From Kiritimatiellales bacterium (GTDB lineage Bacteria; Verrucomicrobiota; Kiritimatiellia; Kiritimatiellales; Pontiellaceae), in the NCBI GenBank assembly GCA_021734595.1, contig JAIPIO010000023.1:1-19498 (forward strand): DNA of 19,498 bases. The letters are read 5' to 3'. The notes under the pieces were generated by a model. The model had not been told where the DNA came from. It was given only the letters and a program-made list of their open reading frames with translations, and ran no database searches. How positions within the stretch are numbered: position 1 is the stretch's first letter; each line of letters opens with the position of its first letter. A program made the position numbers and the translations under genes. Of the stretch, positions 1 to 7,922 are shown piece by piece.

Positions 1-41
1 GTGGAAAATACCGCTTGACGATTCATCGCAATAAAGATAGG

Positions 42-76
42 GATTCAAACGTATATTTAAAACGGGTGTTTGAATC
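42..76. promoter_or_regulatory. Inverted repeat, probable TetR operator
   Basis: GATTCAAAC (42-50) and GTTTGAATC (68-76) form a perfect 9-bp inverted repeat separated by 17 nt. The right arm ends immediately before the ATG of the TetR gene at 77. The spacer is AT-rich and contains TATATT (52-57), which could be a -10 hexamer; TTGACG at 15-20 resembles a -35 but is too far away to pair well with it. TetR-family regulators usually bind such palindromes over their own promoter, so autorepression of the downstream operon is the likely role. The repeat is seen directly; its function is inferred. I do not see the same arms upstream of cassette B. Confidence 0.6.
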
Positions 77-712
77 ATGGCTGAAAAACCAAAATCCACA
101 AAGCAACGACTGCTGGAAACAGCCTGCAGCATCTTTGCCGAAAAAGGCTATCACAACACCACCGTCGCGGACATCTGCGAAACAGCGGATGCCAATATTG
201 CCGCCGTCAACTACCACTTCGGTGACAAAGCCACGCTCTACAAGGAAGTCTGGAAACACCTGCACGCCATTGTGGACCAAGCGGTTCCGGTTCCCGAAAG
301 TCATGAAGAGGTGGGCGCCGAAATCTGGCTGCGGCTCTTCATGCGCTCCCGCCTGAAAACCATTTTCAGCCAGGGCGAGCTCACCCTCCTCCCCAAAATT
401 ATTTTCCGGGAAATGAGCGAACGGACGGAGCTGAACGACGAACTGTTCCGCACCCACCTCCAGCCAAACCGCAACAAAGTCACCAACGCCATTCGGGACC
501 TGCTTGGAAACGGGTTCAGTGAAAAGCAGGTCGAACTTGCCACCATCAACTACATGGGCGTTCACATCTTCATGAATGTCGGACACCAGAAACGCAAACA
601 CTTCCCAAGTCAGCACCACAGAATGCCGGTGTCATTCGATGAACCGCTCATGCAGCAGATCGAAGATTTCGCCATTGGCGGACTGAAAGCCATAAAAGGA
701 AAATCCGCATGA
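77..712 (+). CDS. TetR/AcrR-family transcriptional regulator (CecR-like)
   Basis: A 211-residue DNA-binding repressor. Residues about 10-57 form a typical TetR helix-turn-helix: an LLETACSIFAEKGYHNTTV stretch, then a recognition region ending in NYHFGDKATLY. The C-terminal two thirds is a helical ligand-binding and dimerisation domain; its FREMSERTELNDELFRTHLQP region resembles the CecR/YbiH (DUF1956) type. CecR of E. coli controls an efflux system, which fits the neighbours here. The gene is first in the operon and its stop overlaps the ATG of the outer-membrane factor by four bases (709-712). No strong Shine-Dalgarno precedes the ATG because the inverted repeat at 42-76 occupies that space. 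It probably represses the efflux operon until an effector binds; the ligand cannot be told from sequence. Confidence 0.9.
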   Translation: MAEKPKSTKQRLLETACSIFAEKGYHNTTVADICETADANIAAVNYHFGDKATLYKEVWKHLHAIVDQAVPVPESHEEVGAEIWLRLFMRSRLKTIFSQGELTLLPKIIFREMSERTELNDELFRTHLQPNRNKVTNAIRDLLGNGFSEKQVELATINYMGVHIFMNVGHQKRKHFPSQHHRMPVSFDEPLMQQIEDFAIGGLKAIKGKSA

Positions 713-2100
713 AAATCATCATTCGATCCGGTCTGATTGCCTTATCGCTCATCCTCTGCTCCTGCACAATGTTCAAGCCGGCACGGGAAGGCATAGTGGA
801 AAATTACACGGCAGGACAGTTCAGCCAGTCGTCAGGCCAAATACCGCAGCAAACCCAATGGTGGGAAGCGTTCGGTTCGGAGCAGCTCAACTGGCTCATG
901 AACGACACCTTTGCCGGCAACCTGACGCTCGAACAGGCCGCCGCCCGTCTGGAGCAGGCCGCCGCCGCCGCCCGCAAAAGCGGCGCCGCCGGAAAGGTTC
1001 AGCTCAATGCCGGGGCCAGCTCCTCGTCGAAGCACTATGCCTATGGCGACGCCGACCATACCACCACACCCGACACCACCCTCGGCCTGTACGCCAGCTA
1101 CGAAGTTGACCTGTGGGGCAGGATAAAATCCACCGAAAAAGCCGCGCTGGCGAACTGGGAGTCCTCCAAATTCGACCTGCAAACCGCAGCCATGACCATC
1201 TCCGCAACCTTGGCCCAGACCTATTTCAAATGGCAGGTGCAAAACGAAACGCTGACCATCTATGAGAGCCAGCTCGTATCAAACAGCAACAAACTTGAAT
1301 CGCTGGAGATGCGCTACCGCACCGGCCAGGCCACTTCGCTCGCCGTCCTGCAGCAACGCCAGCAAACCGCAGCGGCCGAAGCGCGCATTCCTCCGGCACG
1401 GGCACTGCTCAGCACCTACGCAAACAGCATCGCTGTACTCACCGGAAAAATTCCGGGAACCAATCTTGGACTGGCACCGGCCCCCCTGCCTGCACTTCCC
1501 CCTCGACCGGCGGCCGGTCTGCCTGTCCATCTGCTGGAAAACCGCCCGGACATCCAGGCGGCCCGCCACAGCCTTGAGTCGGCCGACTGGAGTGTCGCTG
1601 CCGCCCGCGCCGCGCGGCTGCCCTCGCTCTCCCTGACCGGCTCCATCGCCACCAGCGACGAAAAGATCGACCGGCTTTTCGACGACTGGATTTCCAACCT
1701 CGCCGCCAGCCTGGCGGCCCCTTTGCTTGACGGCGGCTCGCGCCGGGCCGAGGTTGACCGCACCCTTGCTGTTTCGCGCGAAAAGATTGCGGCCTATCGC
1801 CTTGCAGTGCTGGAGGCTGTTCAGGAGACCGAGGATGCCCTGTCCGACGAACTTTACCAGGCCGAATACGTAGAAGCCATCCGCAAACAGTACGACGCCG
1901 CTAAAAACAGCGAGACCGAGTCCATCCGCCGCTACCAGCGCGGCATCCTCTCCTACACCGATACCCTGACCACAATCGTTGCGCGCGAATCGCTTGAAAT
2001 CACCCATGTACAGGCGCAGGCCGACCTACTGGCCGACCGCATTCAACTTTACCGCGCCCTTGGCGGCGACTGGACATTCATGCTGGAGAAAAAACAATGA
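709..2100 (+). CDS. RND efflux outer-membrane factor, NodT/OprM-type lipoprotein (cassette A)
   Basis: A 463-residue TolC-like channel that lets a tripartite pump expel substrate across the outer membrane. It begins with a lipoprotein signal peptide, with an ILCSC lipobox and lipidated Cys19. WWEAFGSEQLNWL follows the anchor, then the first half ends in the family signature YEVDLWGRIKS (residues 131-141). The second repeat carries NRPDI (278-282), and the protein closes with LYRALGGDW, both characteristic of OprM/NodT proteins. The two-fold repeat of beta strands and long helices and the overall length are normal for the family. It overlaps the TetR stop and the adaptor start by ATGA, so translation is probably coupled. 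Family assignment is firm; the substrate is unknown. Confidence 0.94.
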   Translation: MKIIIRSGLIALSLILCSCTMFKPAREGIVENYTAGQFSQSSGQIPQQTQWWEAFGSEQLNWLMNDTFAGNLTLEQAAARLEQAAAAARKSGAAGKVQLNAGASSSSKHYAYGDADHTTTPDTTLGLYASYEVDLWGRIKSTEKAALANWESSKFDLQTAAMTISATLAQTYFKWQVQNETLTIYESQLVSNSNKLESLEMRYRTGQATSLAVLQQRQQTAAAEARIPPARALLSTYANSIAVLTGKIPGTNLGLAPAPLPALPPRPAAGLPVHLLENRPDIQAARHSLESADWSVAAARAARLPSLSLTGSIATSDEKIDRLFDDWISNLAASLAAPLLDGGSRRAEVDRTLAVSREKIAAYRLAVLEAVQETEDALSDELYQAEYVEAIRKQYDAAKNSETESIRRYQRGILSYTDTLTTIVARESLEITHVQAQADLLADRIQLYRALGGDWTFMLEKKQ

Positions 2101-3350
2101 ACAGAATAATCAAACATTCCCTCTCGATCTTGATCGGCATCGCGTTGCTTGCCAGCGGCCTTGCCGGCGCCCGCTATTTCATTAAAACCAAACCGGAAGC
2201 CAAGCGCAGTCGCGCCATGTCGTCGATGGTTCCCGTGGTGGAGACCACGAAAATGAAAACCACCGACCAAGTCCACGTCGTCGAGTGCCTGGGCACCGTC
2301 GCAGCCGACAAGTCCGCCTCCCTCCAGGCCGAAGTCAACGGTCGTATCATGGCCGTCAATCCCACACTCGTCGAAGGCGAGTTGGTGAAGCAAGGCGTCG
2401 TGCTGATCGAGATCGAATCGGCCGACTATGAGCTGGCGCTGGCCAAGGCTGAAGCCAATCTGCTGACCGCCAAAAGCAACTACCGCATCGAAGAAGGCCA
2501 ACAGGAAACAGTCCGTCATGAACTGGAACTCATGGGTAGCGACGAATCCGATGCCTACCGCGACCTCATCCTGCGCGAACCGCAGCTTAAATCGGCAGAG
2601 GCCAACGTTAAGAGCGCCGAGCTGGCAGTGGAATCCGCAAAGCTCAATCTTGAGCGGACAAAGATCAGCGCACCGTTCGATGCCGTCGTGGTTTCCGAGA
2701 CCGCCGATATCGGTGATTATGCGCAATCCTCGAAGGTGCTGGTGGAGCTGGCCGCGACCGACCGTTATTTCGTGCGCGCCTCGATCCCGCTCAGCGCCCT
2801 CGTGCCCCTGCCGCAGATCGGCAAGCAACCCTACGCCGCGACCCTCACCCTTTCCGACGAAACCACCCACCCCGCACAAACCTATAAGTTGCTGCCCGGC
2901 CTGAGCACGAAAGGACGCATGGCGCGCCTCCTGCTCACCGCCGACAACCCCTACTCCCGCGAAGGCCGGCCAATGCTGATCGACGAATTCGTGCGCATCC
3001 GCATCGAGGGCGAAACCATCAAAAACGCGCTAACATTGCCGCGCATATACCTGCGCGACGGCAACGTTGTCTGGACGATCGATGGCGAAAAAAGGCTACG
3101 CATCCTGCCCGCCAAAGTGCTTCAGGGCTATGCAGACAATGTGCTCGTCCGCATCGAAGGTGCCACCCAGTTTGAAATCGTCACCTCCGACCTGCCCGCC
3201 GCGGTCGAAGGCATGGAGCTGCGCCGCGTCGGCGAACCCGCACCCCAGATAAAGCAAGGCATGGGCGGCGGCAAGGGACAGGGCAAGCCGGGAATTAACC
3301 CCATCGACCAAAAACCCGAAGGCCAAAGCCAGGCGAAAAGGAAAACATAA
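2097..3350 (+). CDS. RND efflux periplasmic adaptor, HlyD/AcrA family (cassette A)
   Basis: A 417-residue membrane-fusion protein linking the inner-membrane RND pump to the outer-membrane factor. A single N-terminal hydrophobic segment (about residues 6-26) anchors it or acts as a signal. About residues 62-115 form the split lipoyl/barrel-sandwich part (GTVAADKSASLQAEVNGRI). About residues 110-190 are Ala/Glu/Lys-rich and predict a coiled-coil hairpin, followed by LERTKISAPFDAVVV, the returning lipoyl half. Beta-barrel and membrane-proximal domains follow. The last 30 or so residues are a Gly/Lys/Gln-rich tail (QGMGGGKGQGKPG), also present in the cassette B adaptor. It starts inside the stop codon of the upstream gene and ends 3 nt before the RND gene. 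Confidence 0.93.
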   Translation: MNRIIKHSLSILIGIALLASGLAGARYFIKTKPEAKRSRAMSSMVPVVETTKMKTTDQVHVVECLGTVAADKSASLQAEVNGRIMAVNPTLVEGELVKQGVVLIEIESADYELALAKAEANLLTAKSNYRIEEGQQETVRHELELMGSDESDAYRDLILREPQLKSAEANVKSAELAVESAKLNLERTKISAPFDAVVVSETADIGDYAQSSKVLVELAATDRYFVRASIPLSALVPLPQIGKQPYAATLTLSDETTHPAQTYKLLPGLSTKGRMARLLLTADNPYSREGRPMLIDEFVRIRIEGETIKNALTLPRIYLRDGNVVWTIDGEKRLRILPAKVLQGYADNVLVRIEGATQFEIVTSDLPAAVEGMELRRVGEPAPQIKQGMGGGKGQGKPGINPIDQKPEGQSQAKRKT

Positions 3351-3353
3351 GCC

Positions 3354-6300
3354 ATGAACAACGTTTTGGATAAATTCAAGGGTCCCATCGCGTGGATGGT
3401 CAAGAACCCGGTTGCGGCCAATCTGCTAATGCTGCTCTGCCTAGTCGGCGGCTACGCTTCTTTCACGCAGATCAAGCAGGAGGTCTTCCCCGACATCGCT
3501 GCTGACATGGTCACCGTCCGCGTCACCTATCCCGGCGGCACACCCGAAGAGATGGAGCAGAGTGTCTGCCTTGTGGCCGAGGAAGCCATGCGCGGCATCG
3601 AGGGTGTTTTCGAAGTCACTTCCGTTGCCAAGGAAGGTTCGGCCACCGTCAGCGCCGAGCTGCTCGAAGGCGTCGACAGCATCAAGATCTATCAGGACAT
3701 CAAGAGCGAAATCGACCGCGTCACCACCTTCCCCGACGGTGCCGAACGACCCGTGGTTGCACTCGACGCACGCCTTCGCGAAGCCATGACGCTTGTCTTG
3801 TATGGCGACGCCTCCGACGTGACCCTGCGTAACATTGCCGAACAGGTGCGCGATCGCCTGCTGCAAAGCGAGTACATCACCCAGGTGGAGCTTTCGGGAA
3901 CCCGCGACCTTGAAATCAGCCTGGAGGTTTCGCAGGACAAGTTGCGCGAGTATGGCCTGACCCACCAGTCGTTGGCGTCGACCATCAATACGCAGTCGCG
4001 CGAGATTTCCGGCGGTGGCATTAAGACCGATAGCGGCGAAACCCTGCTACGCATGCAGGAACGGCGGAACTACGGTACCGAGTTCGCCCAGACACCCGTG
4101 CTCGCGACCGAGGATGGCACCCCTATCACGCTCAACGATATCGGAACCGTTGTGGATGGCTTCGAAGACTCCGATATATTTGCAAACTACAACAGCAAAC
4201 CCTCCATCATGCTGGAGATCTACCGCGTCGGCGACCAGACCCCGTCCCAGGTCTCCGAATCAGTCAACGAGTTGCTGCCGCAGATCGAAGAACAGCTACC
4301 CGAAGGCATCGGAATCGACATCCTATCCGACCGAACCGAAATCTTTTTCCAACGCGCCGACCTGCTGCTGCGCAACGGAGGGCTCGGCCTGATTCTCGTA
4401 CTGTTCGTGCTCGGCCTCTTCCTCGAAATCCGTCTGGCGTTCTGGGTGGCCATGGGCATCCCGGTCTCCTTCCTCGGTGCCATGCTGATCATGCCGGCAA
4501 CCGGACTCTCCATCAACATGATCACCATGTTTGCCTTCATCATCACGCTCGGCATCGTGGTAGACGACGCCATCGTGGTCGGTGAAAACGTCTACCACAA
4601 CCTGCAGGATGGAATGGAAGGCAGCAAGGCCTCGATCATGGGTGCACGCCAGGTCTGCTCCCCTGTCGGATTCAGTATCCTTACGAACATCGTTGCGTTC
4701 GTTCCGCTGATGGTCATGCCGGGAACCATGGGCCGGATCATGGGCATGCTTCCCATTGTGGTTATTTCGGTGTTCCTCATCTCCTGGGTGGAGAGCCTCT
4801 ACATTCTGCCGGCCCACCTCAGCCACGTCCGCAAGAAGGAACCGACCGGCCTGTTCGGCTTGCTGCACCGCTTCCAGCAACGGTTCAGCCATGCGTTCCG
4901 CGAGTGGGTGCGCACCAAATACGGCCCCTTCCTGGACTTCTGCCTGACCCATCGCTATGTCGTCATCTGTGCGGCATTGGCCATTCTGCTGCTCGTTGGC
5001 GGCTATTGGGCCAGCGGCCGCATGGGCTTCTCCATGTTCACCACGGTGGAATCGGACTATGCGGTGGCCTCGGCCACCCTGCCGTTCGGCTCGCCCGTGA
5101 ATAAGACGGAAGCCGTGGCCGACAAGCTGGTCAAGGGCGCCCAGGAAGTGCTGGCCGAAACCGGACACCCGGAACTGGTCGAAGGCATCTTTGCCAATGT
5201 CGGCCGCAGCGGCGCGCACACCTGCCAGGTGCGCGTCTATCTGGCCGATCCCGAAATACGCGACCCGATCATGGGAACCGAAGCGTTCGTCCAGGCATGG
5301 CGCAAGAAAGTCGGCGATCTGCCCGGCGTACGCTTCGTCCGCTACGCCTCCGACGAAGGCGGCCCTGGCCGCGGCCCCGCGCTCGAGATCGAGCTGCGCC
5401 ACCAGAATATCCGCACCCTCGAAAGCGCCGCGCAGGCCCTGGCCGCCGAACTCGAGAACTATCCCCTCGTACAGGATGTCGACGACGGCGTGCAGGAAGG
5501 CAAGACCCAGTTCGACTTCACCATGAAGCCCGAGGCCATCAGCCTTGGCCTTTCGGCCAGCGATGTCGGCCGCCAGATCCGCGCCGCCTTCGAGGGCACC
5601 GAAGTGCTGCGCCAGCAGCGCGGCCGCAACGAGGTGAAGGTCAAGGTGCGCCTGCCCAAGGAAGAGCGCACGAAAATGCATAACTTCGAAAACTTCATCC
5701 TGCGCACGCCCGATGGCGGCGAGGTGATGCTCTCCGACGCGGTCAATATCGACGTCGGCAAGTCCTACACCACCATCAACCGCCGCAACGGCATGCGCAC
5801 CATCACCGTCGTGGCCGACGTCCGCCCGAAATCCAAGGCCGGGGAAGTGATGGCCAAGCTCGATGCCGGGTATTTTCCCCAACTGGCCAACCAGTTCCCG
5901 GGACTGGACTACAGCTATGAAGGCCGCACCGCCGACCAGCGCGAAAGCTTCGGCAGCATGAAGGTCACGATCCCGCTCGTACTGCTCTGCATCTACGCCC
6001 TGCTGGCCATCCCGTTCCGCAGCTATTCGCAGCCGCTCATCGTGATGGTCTCCATCCCGTTCGGGGTCATCGGCGCAATTGTCGGCCACTTGCTGCTGGG
6101 CTATTCCATGACCATGATCGGCATCATCGGCATGCTGGCGCTCTCGGGCGTGGTGGTGAACGATGCGCTGGTTTTGATCAGCTTTGCCAACGAGCGCCGC
6201 GCCGACCACGACAACGCGCACGACGCCGTGGTCTCGGCGGGCATCCAGCGCTTCCGCCCGATCCTGCTCACCACCCTGACCACCTTCGGCGGACTAGCCC

Positions 6301-6473
6301 CGATGATGCTGGAGACCTCGCGGCAGGCTAAATTCCTAATCCCGATGGCGATCTCGCTCGGCTTCGGGATTCTCTTCGCCACCTTCATCGCCCTGCTGCT
6401 CGTCCCGTGCCTCTACATGGTGATCGACGACTGCGGGCGGCTGAAGCGAAAACTAATCGCTTTGTATGAGTAG
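3354..6473 (+). CDS. RND-family efflux permease, AcrB/HAE1-like (cassette A)
   Basis: A 1039-residue inner-membrane proton-driven pump, the usual size for AcrB-type permeases. The first transmembrane helix lies near residues 13-35, followed by the first large periplasmic loop. The helix 2-6 bundle includes GIVVDDAIVVGEN (400-412) with the proton-relay pair Asp404-Asp405. The second half repeats this plan, with a periplasmic loop at about 555-860 and the final helix bundle after it. In helix 10 the sequence is SGVVVNDAL (931-939), so the lysine equivalent to AcrB Lys940 is absent and an Asp lies two positions on. AGGAAAA just upstream provides a ribosome site. The last 8 nt overlap the MATE gene. 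Substrate is not predictable. Confidence 0.95.
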   Translation: MNNVLDKFKGPIAWMVKNPVAANLLMLLCLVGGYASFTQIKQEVFPDIAADMVTVRVTYPGGTPEEMEQSVCLVAEEAMRGIEGVFEVTSVAKEGSATVSAELLEGVDSIKIYQDIKSEIDRVTTFPDGAERPVVALDARLREAMTLVLYGDASDVTLRNIAEQVRDRLLQSEYITQVELSGTRDLEISLEVSQDKLREYGLTHQSLASTINTQSREISGGGIKTDSGETLLRMQERRNYGTEFAQTPVLATEDGTPITLNDIGTVVDGFEDSDIFANYNSKPSIMLEIYRVGDQTPSQVSESVNELLPQIEEQLPEGIGIDILSDRTEIFFQRADLLLRNGGLGLILVLFVLGLFLEIRLAFWVAMGIPVSFLGAMLIMPATGLSINMITMFAFIITLGIVVDDAIVVGENVYHNLQDGMEGSKASIMGARQVCSPVGFSILTNIVAFVPLMVMPGTMGRIMGMLPIVVISVFLISWVESLYILPAHLSHVRKKEPTGLFGLLHRFQQRFSHAFREWVRTKYGPFLDFCLTHRYVVICAALAILLLVGGYWASGRMGFSMFTTVESDYAVASATLPFGSPVNKTEAVADKLVKGAQEVLAETGHPELVEGIFANVGRSGAHTCQVRVYLADPEIRDPIMGTEAFVQAWRKKVGDLPGVRFVRYASDEGGPGRGPALEIELRHQNIRTLESAAQALAAELENYPLVQDVDDGVQEGKTQFDFTMKPEAISLGLSASDVGRQIRAAFEGTEVLRQQRGRNEVKVKVRLPKEERTKMHNFENFILRTPDGGEVMLSDAVNIDVGKSYTTINRRNGMRTITVVADVRPKSKAGEVMAKLDAGYFPQLANQFPGLDYSYEGRTADQRESFGSMKVTIPLVLLCIYALLAIPFRSYSQPLIVMVSIPFGVIGAIVGHLLLGYSMTMIGIIGMLALSGVVVNDALVLISFANERRADHDNAHDAVVSAGIQRFRPILLTTLTTFGGLAPMMLETSRQAKFLIPMAISLGFGILFATFIALLLVPCLYMVIDDCGRLKRKLIALYE

Positions 6474-7788
6474 CCTCCTCAAAGGCAGCGTCGTTGCGCA
6501 CCTGATCCGGCTAACCCTTCCAAGCATTGGAGGCATGTTGGCGATCATGGTTTTCAACCTGACCGACACCTGGTTTGTATCGAAGCTCGGCACCGACGAG
6601 CTCGCCGCGATGGGCTTCACCTTTTCGGTCGTCATGATCGTCGGGGCGCTGGCGATGGGCTTCTCTTCCGGCGCAGCATCAATCATCAGCCGCGCGCTCG
6701 GGGCGCAAAACCGCAGGCTGGCGGCCCGGACGGTTTCCGACGGACTCTTCCTGACCATTCTCGGGACGCTGGTGATCAGCATCGCCGGGTATTTCACCAT
6801 GAATCCGCTCTTTACCTTGCTGGGGGCGGAAGGCCATGTCCTGGAACTAGTACATGAATACATGGTGGTCTGGTATATCGGGGCGGTCGCCGCCATCATG
6901 CCACCGGTGAGCGACGGATGCCTGCGGGCCGCAGGCGACATGGTGCGGCCGCTGATCGTGATGTGTTCCGTCGCCCTGCTGAATATCATCCTCGATCCCA
7001 TCCTTATTTTCGGCTGGGGGCCATTCCCCGCCATGGGCATGAAAGGTGCCGCGCTTGCCACGATCATTGCCCGCATAATCGCCATGACCGCCTCGTTGAG
7101 CTTCCTGCATTTCAATCACAAGTTGATCGACTGGAGCCAACCGCACATTCACAACGTGTTGGCTTCATGGAAAGAGATCATCCGGCTCGGCATCCCGGCG
7201 GCCATCACCCAGTCGCTCAACCCCGTTGCCCAGGGCTTCTATATCCGCCTTGCCGCAGGCATCGGTGGCGTCCAGGCCGTAGCCGCCATGGCCACCGGCA
7301 CACGCATCGAAGCATTCCTGCTGCTCATCGCCATGGCCTACGGTATCGCCATTGTCCCGTTTGTGGGATTCAACTATGGAGCGGACAAGCACCACCGCGT
7401 ACAGGAAACACGGCGGATCAGCAACCGCTTTGCTCTCATCTATGCCGGCATCACCCTGGTGGTCCTGCTACCGACTGCCCGGCCCCTTTCGGCTCTGTTC
7501 AGTCACGATTCCGAAGTCGTTCGGCTAAGCACGGCCTACCTCCTCATTTCCGTCCTCGGCATGGTCGGCGGGCTTGTCAGCATGTGGATGAGCCAGCTAC
7601 TCAACGTGATCGGCAAACCGCGCCCCGTCATGGCCATCAATCTCCTGCGCATATTCGCCTTCATCATTCCGCTCTGTTTGCTCGGCAGCCAGTTATTCGG
7701 ATTCTACGGCCTCGTAGCCGGCCTCGCCCTCGGCAACCTGCTCTCCGGCATCCTCGCCGGCTTCATCACCCGCCGCCAGCTCCGTTAA
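6466..7788 (+). CDS. MATE-family efflux transporter (cassette A)
   Basis: A 440-residue multidrug/toxin extrusion transporter with about twelve membrane segments in two homologous halves. The N-terminal FNLTDTWFVSKLG (30-42) is the characteristic first-helix region and contains Asp34, at a position like the cation-coupling Asp of NorM/DinF-type proteins. MATE proteins export cationic or aromatic compounds using Na+ or H+ gradients. The ATG lies inside the end of the RND gene and has no clear Shine-Dalgarno of its own, which suggests translational coupling. It is about 81% identical, without gaps, to the MATE protein at 13740-15062 (85 differences in 440 by hand count). A MATE gene as the fourth member of an RND operon is uncommon. 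The stop is followed by a palindromic element. Confidence 0.94.
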   Translation: MSSLLKGSVVAHLIRLTLPSIGGMLAIMVFNLTDTWFVSKLGTDELAAMGFTFSVVMIVGALAMGFSSGAASIISRALGAQNRRLAARTVSDGLFLTILGTLVISIAGYFTMNPLFTLLGAEGHVLELVHEYMVVWYIGAVAAIMPPVSDGCLRAAGDMVRPLIVMCSVALLNIILDPILIFGWGPFPAMGMKGAALATIIARIIAMTASLSFLHFNHKLIDWSQPHIHNVLASWKEIIRLGIPAAITQSLNPVAQGFYIRLAAGIGGVQAVAAMATGTRIEAFLLLIAMAYGIAIVPFVGFNYGADKHHRVQETRRISNRFALIYAGITLVVLLPTARPLSALFSHDSEVVRLSTAYLLISVLGMVGGLVSMWMSQLLNVIGKPRPVMAINLLRIFAFIIPLCLLGSQLFGFYGLVAGLALGNLLSGILAGFITRRQLR

Positions 7789-7795
7789 CAAGCGT

Positions 7796-7873
7796 TTCCA
7801 ATGGTTAGAAGTTTGCTTTCCTTTTCAGCCAAGGTCTGGAAGACTGCCCGCCGATATCATCCAACGGTTGAAA
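7796..7873. repeat. Three-palindrome intergenic element, copy 1 (degenerate)
   Basis: Three 15-nt sites related to TTCCAA-NNN-TTGGAA start at 7796 (TTCCAATGGTTAGAA), 7827 (AGCCAAGGTCTGGAA) and 7859 (ATCCAACGGTTGAAA), that is 31 and 32 nt apart. The spacer GTTTGCTTTCCTTTTC (7811-7826) is identical to that of the element at 15070-15147. The two elements are both 78 nt and match at 62 of 78 positions by hand count. Here the arms have decayed, mostly by one base each. The rest of the 134-nt gap up to the next gene shows only a weak promoter possibility (TTGAAA at 7868-7873 with no good -10). Role unknown: a protein-binding array, an RNA structure or a mobile repeat are all possible. Confidence 0.75.
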
Positions 7874-7922
7874 ATCGGTGTTGGGCAAAAATGAATATGG
7901 ACAGACTGAAGGAAACCCGCAA

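Larger units (their letters stand above)
709..7873 (+). repeat. Tandem cassette A: OMF-adaptor-RND-MATE plus palindrome element
   Basis: First copy of a duplicated four-gene unit. Gene order, orientation and tight overlaps match those of 7923-15147, and both units end in a 78-nt three-palindrome element exactly 7 nt after the MATE stop codon. Encoded protein lengths are 463, 417, 1039 and 440 aa here against 480, 404, 1049 and 440 aa in cassette B. Divergence differs strongly by gene: the MATE pair is about 81% identical by my hand count, while the other pairs are far lower. The shared order and shared tail point to an ancestral tandem duplication. Confidence 0.8.

Noticed and set aside
4323..6221. 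A 632-codon open frame on the minus strand
   Set aside because: It lies wholly antisense to the RND permease, is His/Asp/Gly-rich with no domain character, and is a typical mirror frame of a G+C-rich gene. The same applies to the other long antisense frames (1279-2007, 2049-2879, 9275-10318, 11232-12044).
6518..6532. TTCCAAGCATTGGAG in the cassette A MATE gene (and its counterpart at 13792-13806)
   Set aside because: It encodes PSIGG, conserved in both MATE proteins in a region typical of the family, so chance codon use explains it. TTCCAATGTCCGGAA at 11120-11134 was set aside for its imperfect right arm.
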